Shown: positions 1-5,357 of the stretch, piece by piece
Layout: every line of letters begins with the position of its first letter
Numbering within the stretch: position 1 is the first letter of the stretch
Source: Pseudomonadota bacterium
GTDB lineage: Bacteria; Pseudomonadota; Alphaproteobacteria; Micropepsales; Micropepsaceae
DNA length: 5,357 bases
Direction: 5' to 3'
NCBI GenBank assembly: GCA_021817355.1
Contig: JAKAVI010000033.1
Coordinates: forward strand, 1-5,357
Program-made: the position numbers and the translations under genes
The notes under the pieces: generated by a model
Databases searched by the model: none
Told to the model about the DNA's origin: nothing
The model's input: only the letters and a program-made list of their open reading frames with translations

Positions 1-432
1 CCAAAGGGCAAGCTCACGGAATTGCGGCAAACCCTCGATGCGGCGCTGCCCCAAGTGGCAGGGGCGCCACTGGTCGCCATTTCGGCGCGCACCGGCGAAG
101 GTTTGGAGCGGCTGGGGGCTGCAATCGGAACGGCCGATGCGGCCTGGAATCATCGTGTCACCACGGGCCAGCTGAACCGGTATCTCGAACAGGCTCTTGA
201 GCGCCATCCTCCTCCGGCCGTTCATGGCCGGCGGGTGCGTATCCGCTACGTGACCCAGCCAAAGGCCCGTCCCCCCACGTTCGCCCTGTTTGGTACCCAG
301 CTGAAGGCGTTGCCGGACAGCTATCTGCGCTTTCTTGCCAATGGACTGCGTGAGGCATTTGCCCTCCAGGGAACGCCAATCCGCTTTGTGCTGCGCACGT
401 CCAAGAATCCCTTTGCAGACGGATCCGAATGA
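1..432 (+). CDS. der: Ribosome-assembly GTPase Der (EngA), C-terminal part, 5'-truncated by window edge
   Basis: This is the last 143 residues of Der, a protein with two tandem GTPase domains and a C-terminal KH-like domain that acts in maturation of the 50S ribosomal subunit. The reading frame is open from base 1, so the start lies outside the window; the TTG at 22 is internal, not a start. The fragment begins just after where the second GTPase domain's NKxD motif would lie. It contains the G5 element (ISARTGEG, fragment residues 27-34) and then the KH-like domain from about residue 49 (WNHRVTTGQLNRYL) to the family-typical ending with IRYVTQPKARPPTFALFG, LPDSYLRFLANGLREAF and TSKNPF. The stop TGA at 430-432 overlaps the ATG of the ABC ATPase by 4 bases (ATGA), which suggests translational coupling. 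Identification rests on the G5 motif plus the characteristic C-terminal domain and is very secure. The truncation is only the window boundary. Confidence 0.96.
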   Translation, partial: PKGKLTELRQTLDAALPQVAGAPLVAISARTGEGLERLGAAIGTADAAWNHRVTTGQLNRYLEQALERHPPPAVHGRRVRIRYVTQPKARPPTFALFGTQLKALPDSYLRFLANGLREAFALQGTPIRFVLRTSKNPFADGSE

Positions 433-1226
433 TGAGCGCGGTGATTGAAGTCGAACATTTGTGCAAGCGCTTCGGCGAGGTGGTAGCGGTCAAGGATGTC
501 ACGGTTCGCGTCGAGGCTGGAGACATATTTGCCTTTCTGGGGCCCAATGGGGCCGGCAAGTCGACTACCATCAAGATGCTGACCACCATCCTGCGGCCGA
601 GTTCGGGGCAGATGCGGGTCAATGGCTTTGATCCGGTTACCCAGTCCTACGCGGTACGGCGCTCCTTCGGCATCGTGTTCCAGGATTCGAGTCTTGACGA
701 TGATCTGACGGCCTTCGAGAACATGGAGTTTCATGCCATTCTGTACGGGGTCGCGAAGGCAGAGCGGCGGCGACGCATCCACAGCCTGCTGGAGTTCGTC
801 GAACTCCATGATCGCCGCGATAGTCTGGTGCGGGAGTTTTCCGGCGGCATGAAGCGTCGGCTCGAGATTGCTCGCGGACTGCTTCATGAGCCGAAGATCA
901 TCTTCCTCGACGAACCTACCCTCGGGCTTGATCCGCAGACACGCAATCACATGTGGTCCTATCTCGAGGATCTCAATGCGCGGCAGGGCACTACGGTGTT
1001 CTTCACCACGCACTATATGGAAGAGGCTGAGCGCGTCGCCCGCCATATCGCCATCATCGATCATGGTGCGATCGTAGCCATGGGGACGGTACAGGAACTC
1101 TGTGCACAGACCAACAGCCAGTCGCTGGAACAGGCATTTCTCTCGCTCACAGGTCATGACATCCGCGAGGAAGCCAGTGGCGGCCTTGAGCGCATGCGCA
1201 ATCTGCGCAAGGCCTGGAGGCGCTAG
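429..1226 (+). CDS. ABC-2 type exporter, ATP-binding subunit (DrrA/NodI-like)
   Basis: This 265-residue nucleotide-binding subunit would power a membrane exporter from the cytoplasmic face. All ATPase motifs are intact: Walker A GPNGAGKST (38-46), Q-loop FQD (Q85), signature FSGGMKRR (137-144), Walker B IIFLDE (157-162), D-loop GLD (166-168) and switch histidine TTH (H195). The signature followed by RRLEIARGL and the ending with LEQAFLSLTG resemble the DrrA/NodI/CcmA-type subfamily of ABC-2 exporters (drug, polysaccharide or lipid export), not an importer ATPase. Two adjacent ATG codons (429 and 432) are possible starts. The first overlaps the der stop as ATGA and the upstream Shine-Dalgarno is weak (GGA at 421-423), so translation probably depends on ribosomes finishing der. 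The permease follows 2 bp after the stop. The substrate cannot be told from the sequence. The family call is firm; the specific exporter type is inferred. Confidence 0.95.
   Translation: MMSAVIEVEHLCKRFGEVVAVKDVTVRVEAGDIFAFLGPNGAGKSTTIKMLTTILRPSSGQMRVNGFDPVTQSYAVRRSFGIVFQDSSLDDDLTAFENMEFHAILYGVAKAERRRRIHSLLEFVELHDRRDSLVREFSGGMKRRLEIARGLLHEPKIIFLDEPTLGLDPQTRNHMWSYLEDLNARQGTTVFFTTHYMEEAERVARHIAIIDHGAIVAMGTVQELCAQTNSQSLEQAFLSLTGHDIREEASGGLERMRNLRKAWRR
1216..1220 (+). promoter_or_regulatory. Ribosome binding site of the permease gene
   Basis: A perfect GGAGG lies 8 bases before the ATG at 1229, inside the last codons of the ATPase gene. It fixes the permease start and suggests that the permease is translated efficiently on its own, unlike the ATPase, whose own Shine-Dalgarno is weak. 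Confidence 0.75.
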
Positions 1227-1228
1227 GT

Positions 1229-1975
1229 ATGGGCGCGATCTATGTCATGTGGCTGCGGCAGCTGAAGCGCTTTGGGCGAAGTCCGGCCCGCATCCTGGCG
1301 TCGCTGGGACAGCCACTGCTCTTTTTCGTCTCTCTCGGGTTTGGTCTGGGGCGCGTGTTTCAGGCTGCAGGTGCTGGCAATTACCTGAACTTTCTGGCGC
1401 CGGGCATCATGGCGATGAGCATAATATTTACCTCGGTGTTTTCGGGTATGGACCTCATCTGGGATCGCCAGTTCGGCTTTCTGAAGGAGACACTGGTTGC
1501 ACCGGTCAGTCGTGTGGGCATCATGTTCGGACGCGTGCTCGGAGGCTCGACGACCTCGACCTTGCAGGGACTTTTGGTCCTGCTTCTGTCCATCGCGCTC
1601 GGCTTTCGGCCGGAGCACTGGTGGGGCGTGGTCGCGGCGATTGGTGCCGGGCTCTGTCTGGCCTTTCTCTTCGCCGCCTTCGGTCTTTTTCTCGGCACCT
1701 TGATGCGGGACATGCAGGGTTATCCGCTGATCATGAATTTTGTCGTGATGCCGATGTTTTTCCTGTCCGGCGCGGTGTTCCCGCTGGACCGGGTTGCCTC
1801 TGCCATGCGGGTGCTGGCAATGATCGATCCATTGACCTATGGCGTCGATGCTTTGCGCAGGCTTCTGACCGGGAGCTCGCAGTTCTCGCTGCTCACAGAT
1901 ATCACCGTGACGCTCACACTGTCCGTGATCCTGCTTTTGCTTGCGGCCCGCAGCTTTGCACGCATGCAGGTCTAA
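1229..1975 (+). CDS. ABC-2 type exporter, permease subunit (DrrB/NodJ-like)
   Basis: This 248-residue inner-membrane protein is the membrane half of the exporter whose ATPase is the preceding gene. About six hydrophobic segments are visible, near residues 22-44, 54-73, 106-126, 132-156, 164-186 and 223-242, which matches the usual ABC-2 permease topology and length. Family landmarks are the cytoplasmic stretch DRQFGFLKETLVAPVSR (79-95) between helices 2 and 3, and the C-terminal block FFLSGAVFPLD (177-187) followed by IDPLTYGVDALRR (199-211), which is the classic ABC-2 transporter signature. The start at ATG 1229 is supported by GGAGG 8 bases upstream and a 2-base gap from the ATPase stop at 1226. 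The gene ends 37 bp short of the convergent SDR gene. The ATPase and permease presumably act as a 2+2 complex. The transported compound is unknown; drug, lipid or glycan export are the usual family roles. Confidence 0.94.
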   Translation: MGAIYVMWLRQLKRFGRSPARILASLGQPLLFFVSLGFGLGRVFQAAGAGNYLNFLAPGIMAMSIIFTSVFSGMDLIWDRQFGFLKETLVAPVSRVGIMFGRVLGGSTTSTLQGLLVLLLSIALGFRPEHWWGVVAAIGAGLCLAFLFAAFGLFLGTLMRDMQGYPLIMNFVVMPMFFLSGAVFPLDRVASAMRVLAMIDPLTYGVDALRRLLTGSSQFSLLTDITVTLTLSVILLLLAARSFARMQV

Positions 1976-1991
1976 GAGGTGGGGGACGGAA

Positions 1992-2019
1992 GCTCTGCCG
2001 CGCCAGAAGGCGTCAGGGC
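1992..2019. terminator. Possible hairpin at the convergent gene ends (weak terminator candidate)
   Basis: An imperfect inverted repeat lies between the exporter operon and the SDR gene, reaching into the last two SDR codons and its stop. The inner stem is CGCC/GGCG (2001-2004 with 2009-2012) plus one G-T pair, around the loop AGAA. The outer stem is GCTCTG/CAGGGC (1992-1997 with 2014-2019, one G-T pair), with two unpaired C (1998-1999) between the stems. A hairpin here could end transcription from both sides, but neither strand shows a following run of T, so this is not a canonical intrinsic terminator. Confidence 0.28.
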
Positions 2020-2720
2020 GTAAAATCCTGGCGTATGCCGTTTTGCTGACATGAGGGGGCGAGAAGATCAAGGATGGCGGGGACCACGGCGTCGGGCTGC
2101 CTGAGGCTGTTGGGGTCTTCGCCGGGAAAGGCCCGTGCGCGCATCGCGGTGCGAATGGGGCCCGGATTGAAGAGATTGACGCGGACCTTGCTGTTCTCGC
2201 ACTCGTCGGCATAGGTCAGCGTGAGTGATTCAAGCGCGGCCTTGGTGAGGGCATAGCAGCCCCAATAGGCTTGGTTCTTGCGTGCCGCGGCGCTTGTTAC
2301 GAACACGGCGCGCCCGGCATCGGAGACCTTCAGCAACGGATCGAGTGAGCGGATGAGGCGCCAGTTGGCGGTCACGTTGACCTCGATGGTCTCGGCCAAT
2401 ATCTCGGGGTCAAGATGGGTGAGCGGGGTCAGAACGCCCAGCACGCCGGCATTGGCAAGGACGCCGTCCAGACGCCCCCAACGTTCATAGATCGAGCCGC
2501 CCAGCCGGTCGAGCGCGGGAAAATCCTTGAGGTCCAGCGGGACCAAGGTGCAGCTGCCACCTGCGGCCGCAATCTCGTCATCAAGTTCCTCAAGAGCGCC
2601 GACGGTGCGGGCCAGCGCGATGACATGGGCTCCTTCCTTGGCGAGACCGAGGGCGGCAGCGCGGCCGATGCCGCGAGAGGCGCCGGTAACAAGAACAATG
2701 CGATCGCTGAAACGGGTCAT
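2013..2720 (-). CDS. SDR family NAD(P)-dependent oxidoreductase next to purF
   Basis: This 235-residue cytosolic enzyme is a classical short-chain dehydrogenase/reductase with one Rossmann domain. The cofactor motif TGASRGIG is at 12-19, with Arg38 after the second beta strand hinting at NADP(H) preference. An acidic residue at D63 would contact the adenine, and NAG is at 90-92. The full catalytic tetrad is present: N115, S143, Y156 and K160 (YALTK). The PGPIRTAMRARAFPGEDP segment (191-208) is the mobile substrate lid and stabilising region after the catalytic helix. The length suits the family. The ATG at 2720 lies 73 bp after the purF stop. A close upstream ATG (around 2736) is out of use because it runs into a stop within four codons. 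The gene reads in the purF direction and probably belongs to the same transcript. Substrate and pathway are unknown; assigning it to purine synthesis from position alone would be unsafe. Confidence 0.92.
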   Translation of the reverse strand: MTRFSDRIVLVTGASRGIGRAAALGLAKEGAHVIALARTVGALEELDDEIAAAGGSCTLVPLDLKDFPALDRLGGSIYERWGRLDGVLANAGVLGVLTPLTHLDPEILAETIEVNVTANWRLIRSLDPLLKVSDAGRAVFVTSAAARKNQAYWGCYALTKAALESLTLTYADECENSKVRVNLFNPGPIRTAMRARAFPGEDPNSLRQPDAVVPAILDLLAPSCQQNGIRQDFTP

Positions 2721-2793
2721 GTCAGTCTTTCATCATGATCAGGTTCTGGCAGCATGTCCGGCGTGCGGCTTCGGGCTCGCCGCAGCCAGGGGC
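2721..2793 (-). other. Spacer between purF and the SDR gene
   Basis: This is the largest gap in the window (73 bp). It holds a 6-bp perfect inverted repeat, TGCGGC at 2764-2769 with GCCGCA at 2779-2784 around a 9-base loop, and a small palindrome ATCATGAT just upstream of the SDR gene. No T-run follows the repeat on either strand and I see no convincing -35/-10 pair, so read-through from purF into the SDR gene is the simplest reading. A weak purine-rich stretch (GAAAGA) precedes the SDR start. Confidence 0.4.
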
Positions 2794-4266
2794 TCAGGCG
2801 ACTTCGGCGAGCAGCGAGAGCTGGCGTCCGCTTTCTCCGCCGTTCTTGTCTGCGAGCTCAATCGGATAGTCCCCCGAAAAGCAGGCGTCACAGAACTGTG
2901 GCTGCTCACGATTGCGCCCTGGCTCGCCGACCGCACGATAAAGACCATCCATGGAGACAAAGGCGAGGGTGTCGGCACCGATATAGCGACGCATGCCCTC
3001 GACATCCATATTGTGAGCCAGCAGATCCTCGGAGTTGGGCGTGTCCACTCCATAGAAGCAGGAGTGGGTGGTGGGAGGGGAGGCGATACGAAAATGCACT
3101 TCCGCGGCCCCGGCATCGCGCACCATCTGCACGATCTTTTTGGAGGTGGTCCCCCGGACGATGGAATCATCGACGAGGACGACTCGCTTGCCTTTGAGTT
3201 TGGCGCGGTTGGGATTGTGCTTGAGCCTTACGCTCAGGTGACGAATGCGGTCAGACGGAGCAATGAAAGTCCGCCCGACATAATGATTGCGGATGATGCC
3301 AAGCTCGAAGGGCAGACCCGAGGCCCTGGCATAGCCTAACGCCGCGGGCACCCCGGAATCGGGAACAGGGATGACGATATCGGCATTGGCCGGGCTTTCG
3401 CGGGCCAATTCCTCACCGATGGCCTTGCGGGCATCGTAGACATTGCGGCCCTCGACATTGGAATCGGGGCGCGAAAAATAGACATATTCAAACACGCAGA
3501 AACGGGCGGACGCGGCCGTAAATGGGAAAAAGCTCTCAAGGCCGTCCTGGGTGATGACGACGAGTTCCCCTGGCTTGATGTCGCGCACAAAGCGGGCGCC
3601 GATGATGTCGAGGGCACAGGTTTCGGAGGTCAGTATCAAGGCCCCGTCCAGATCGCCAAGGACCAGCGGGCGAACACCATGGGGATCACGAACGCCGATT
3701 AGCTTCTTGGCGGTTAGGGCAACCAGGGAATAGGCGCCTTTGACCTGCTTGAGGGCATCAACCAGCCGATCGACCATACTGCCGGTGCTGCGCGCCACCA
3801 GATGCACGATGGTCTCGGTATCGGAGGTTGACTGAAAAATCGCCCCATCGCGGGTCAGGCGATTGCGCAATATCCGGGCGTTGGTGAGATTGCCATTGTG
3901 GGCGAGGGCGATGCCGCCGCCCGCCAGATCGGCAAAGATAGGCTGGATGTTGCGCACCGTCGAGCCGCCGGTTGTGGAGTAGCGATTATGGCCGACGGCG
4001 TAGGCCCCCTTGAGGGTTTCGACATGGCCGCTGCTTTCATCGAAAATATCGCCGACCAGACCCGCATGGCGCTCGGCGATGAACTGTGTTCCGTCATAGG
4101 TGACGATGCCGGCGGCCTCCTGGCCGCGATGCTGCAAGGCGTGAAGACCAAGGACGGTCAAAGGCCCGGCGTCGACATGGCCAAAAACGCCAAACACGCC
4201 GCACTCTTCGTGCAGTCCATCGTCGTCCATATCATCCGCAAGATCGTGCCGGGATGGGCCGCTCAT
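2794..4266 (-). CDS. purF: Amidophosphoribosyltransferase (glutamine PRPP amidotransferase)
   Basis: PurF converts PRPP and glutamine to phosphoribosylamine, the committed first step of purine synthesis in the cytoplasm. The 490-residue protein has an N-terminal Ntn-type glutaminase domain and a C-terminal phosphoribosyltransferase domain. The nucleophile is Cys22 in HEECGVFGV, so the first 21 residues are a propeptide to be removed. Other glutaminase residues are R95 (HNRYST), N124-G125 (AHNGNL) and D149. The PRPP loop VVLVDDSIVRGTTS is at 362-375. Cys257, Cys403, Cys459 and Cys462 match the four ligands of the [4Fe-4S] cluster in the Bacillus subtilis-type enzyme. The ATG at 4266 overlaps the cvpA stop by 4 bases (ATGA) and is preceded by a GGAAAG. 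A second in-frame ATG at codon 13 would leave a 9-residue leader but has no better ribosome site. Expression is probably coupled to cvpA. Confidence 0.98.
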   Translation of the reverse strand: MSGPSRHDLADDMDDDGLHEECGVFGVFGHVDAGPLTVLGLHALQHRGQEAAGIVTYDGTQFIAERHAGLVGDIFDESSGHVETLKGAYAVGHNRYSTTGGSTVRNIQPIFADLAGGGIALAHNGNLTNARILRNRLTRDGAIFQSTSDTETIVHLVARSTGSMVDRLVDALKQVKGAYSLVALTAKKLIGVRDPHGVRPLVLGDLDGALILTSETCALDIIGARFVRDIKPGELVVITQDGLESFFPFTAASARFCVFEYVYFSRPDSNVEGRNVYDARKAIGEELARESPANADIVIPVPDSGVPAALGYARASGLPFELGIIRNHYVGRTFIAPSDRIRHLSVRLKHNPNRAKLKGKRVVLVDDSIVRGTTSKKIVQMVRDAGAAEVHFRIASPPTTHSCFYGVDTPNSEDLLAHNMDVEGMRRYIGADTLAFVSMDGLYRAVGEPGRNREQPQFCDACFSGDYPIELADKNGGESGRQLSLLAEVA

Positions 4267-4943
4267 GGTTGCTTTCCGCTGCCATTGCCCTCAAGGAGCC
4301 TGTCTAATGCTTCGCGCTCCTTGGTGCTATAGCTGACTTGAGGTCTTTTGGTCGCGAGGGCTCCCTGACGGGAGGTGGTAAGGGTTCGGTCGGGCCCATC
4401 CTTGCGGATCTGGCCGAGCACCGCCTGGACCTGTTCGAGGCCATTGTGGCGGGCCAGCCGGGGGTTGGGAACCAGCGCCAAAATGACGTGGCTGGACGCA
4501 CGGATCAGGGGCATGAGCCGAGCTCCTGTCATCCAGCTGGGCTGGCGGGCCTGGGGCACGACAAACGAGAAGAGCAGATAGCAGACGGCAATGAGCGCAA
4601 CCCCCCGCGCCACCCCGAAAATCGCACCGAGGAACCGGTCCACCATGCCGATCGGGGATTGCTGCACCGTGCGGCCGACGTAGTGGCTGATGAAGCTGAG
4701 AGGAATGATAACGGCAAGAAAGATGCCGCCATAGCCGACAATGAGGGCTGGCCAGCCTTCCAGCGTGCCGTGCAGGCGATGCGCGAGCCAGGGGCCGAAG
4801 TACAGGGCAGCGGCACCGGCACCGACCCAGGCAAGGACTGACAGGGATTCATGCACAAATCCGCGCAAAAGAGCATAGAGCGCCGAGATCGCAATCACGG
4901 CGAGGATCACCATGTCGAAAAAATTCAAACCGGATGCGGCCAT
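4263..4943 (-). CDS. cvpA: CvpA family inner-membrane protein
   Basis: This 226-residue protein belongs to the CvpA (colicin V production) family, inner-membrane proteins often encoded just before purF and linked to colicin V export, envelope stress tolerance and biofilm traits in other bacteria. Four hydrophobic segments are visible near residues 8-26, 33-50, 66-88 and 104-128. Between the first two is the family motif RGFVHESLSVLAW (27-39), and DRFLGAIFGVARG (102-114) opens the fourth segment. After residue 130 comes a hydrophilic, mostly basic tail of almost 100 residues with STKEREALDRLLE (206-218) near its end. This makes it longer than the roughly 160-residue E. coli protein. The ATG at 4943 is the only good start between the radA stop and the first helix; its ribosome site is weak. 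The stop overlaps the purF start. The molecular activity of the family is not settled. Confidence 0.93.
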   Translation of the reverse strand: MAASGLNFFDMVILAVIAISALYALLRGFVHESLSVLAWVGAGAAALYFGPWLAHRLHGTLEGWPALIVGYGGIFLAVIIPLSFISHYVGRTVQQSPIGMVDRFLGAIFGVARGVALIAVCYLLFSFVVPQARQPSWMTGARLMPLIRASSHVILALVPNPRLARHNGLEQVQAVLGQIRKDGPDRTLTTSRQGALATKRPQVSYSTKEREALDRLLEGNGSGKQP

Positions 4944-4970
4944 TGATTCGAGTTTAGCATGATTTTCGGC

Positions 4971-5357
4971 TCAGTGCGGGGCGGTCACGAAGGCCGCAAG
5001 TTCCGCGACATCGCTGATGTGCCTCAGCCTCAGGTTGGGAATCTCGGCCTTGATGCCTGGCGGCACCACGGCCGTGGTAAAGCCCAGCTTGAGCGCTTCC
5101 TTGAGGCGAAGCTCTGGCTGGGGGGCTGGTCGAATGTCGCCGGAGAGGCTGATTTCGCCAAAGAATGCCGCGTCCTTGGGCAGCGCCATGGCGCTGAACC
5201 CGGAGATCAGGGCTGCTGCCGCAGCCAGGTCTGCGGCCGGTTCGCCGATCTTAAGCCCGCCCGCCACGTTCAGATAAACATCGTGGCCGGTGATCGAAAG
5301 CCCGGCGCGGGCATCGAGTACCGCCAAGAGCATGGCGAGGCGGGCTGAGTCCCAGCC
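4971..5357 (-). CDS. radA: DNA repair protein RadA (Sms), C-terminal part, 5'-truncated by window edge
   Basis: This is the last 128 residues of RadA, a RecA-like hexameric helicase that promotes branch migration during recombination and repair. Only the C-terminal Lon-protease-like domain lies in the window. The zinc finger, the RecA ATPase core and the KNRFG motif would be upstream, beyond 5357. The reading frame is open at the edge, so the ATG at 5333 is internal. Diagnostic stretches are ARLAMLLAVLDARAG (fragment 5-19), GHDVYLNVAGGLKIGEPAADLA (24-45), FFGEISLSGDIRP and the ending block ISDVAELAAFV. Where Lon has its catalytic serine, this domain appears to have EPAADL, in line with a structural, non-proteolytic role. 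The stop at 4971 is followed after 27 bases by the cvpA start in the same frame. Transcription with cvpA and purF is likely. Confidence 0.95.
   Translation of the reverse strand, partial: GWDSARLAMLLAVLDARAGLSITGHDVYLNVAGGLKIGEPAADLAAAAALISGFSAMALPKDAAFFGEISLSGDIRPAPQPELRLKEALKLGFTTAVVPPGIKAEIPNLRLRHISDVAELAAFVTAPH

Noticed and set aside
321..1157. Minus-strand open frame of 278 codons opposite the der end and the ATPase gene
   Set aside because: It is fully antisense to two intact conserved genes and its product shows no recognisable domain.
1102..2049. Plus-strand open frame of 315 codons overlapping the ATPase end and the permease
   Set aside because: It is a +1 shadow of two well-supported genes. 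The product is rich in R, G, A and C without hydrophobic segments or motifs; such frames are common in GC-rich DNA.
1223..2212. Minus-strand open frame of 329 codons opposite the permease and the SDR 3' end
   Set aside because: It lies antisense to a clear membrane-protein gene and in another frame of the SDR gene. Its product is a run of K, R, Q, H and E residues as expected from reversed hydrophobic codons, it shows no known motif, and it has no ribosome site.
2764..2784. 6-bp inverted repeat after purF as a transcription terminator
   Set aside because: The stem is short, the 9-base loop is large, and no T-run follows on the minus strand, so it is kept only as a note on the spacer.
2527..3339. 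Plus-strand open frame of 270 codons opposite purF and the SDR gene
   Set aside because: It spans the gap between two real minus-strand genes and reads their reverse complement. There is no domain or ribosome site to support it.
1..5357. Mobile element, CRISPR array, tRNA/rRNA, toxin-antitoxin or defence system
   Set aside because: I saw no direct repeats with regular spacing, no transposase or integrase motifs, no tRNA-like cloverleaf and no small unassigned gene pair. The genes cover almost every base with uniform GC-rich codon use.

Overview
The window looks like ordinary chromosomal housekeeping DNA from a GC-rich Gram-negative bacterium, most likely an alphaproteobacterium. The main clue is the minus-strand order radA - cvpA - purF - SDR oxidoreductase, which I recall as typical of many alphaproteobacteria. 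The PurF and Der sequences also fit. This placement comes from remembered gene order, not from a database search. I see no mobile element, CRISPR array, RNA gene or phage signal.

Layout. The plus strand (1-1975) carries three tightly packed genes. They are the 3' end of der (ribosome-assembly GTPase), an ABC-2 type exporter ATPase that starts inside the der stop codon (ATGA overlap), and its six-helix permease, which starts 2 bp after the ATPase stop behind a strong GGAGG. The minus strand (5357 down to 2013) carries the 3' end of radA, then cvpA, purF (ATGA overlap with cvpA) and a short-chain dehydrogenase/reductase. The two sets converge on a 37-bp gap (1976-2012) that holds part of an imperfect hairpin.

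How the genes work together. The plus-strand ATPase and permease would form one exporter of the DrrAB/NodIJ type. Their translation is apparently coupled to der, although no functional link to Der is evident. On the minus strand, PurF catalyses the first committed step of purine synthesis and CvpA is the membrane protein that often precedes purF. RadA is a recombination helicase that probably shares transcription with them. The SDR enzyme has a complete catalytic tetrad but its substrate is unknown.

All genes are explained by known families, and no gene-free stretch exceeds 73 bp. I do not find a convincing undescribed system. The findings below are modest points about gene coupling, conserved active-site features and one orphan enzyme.
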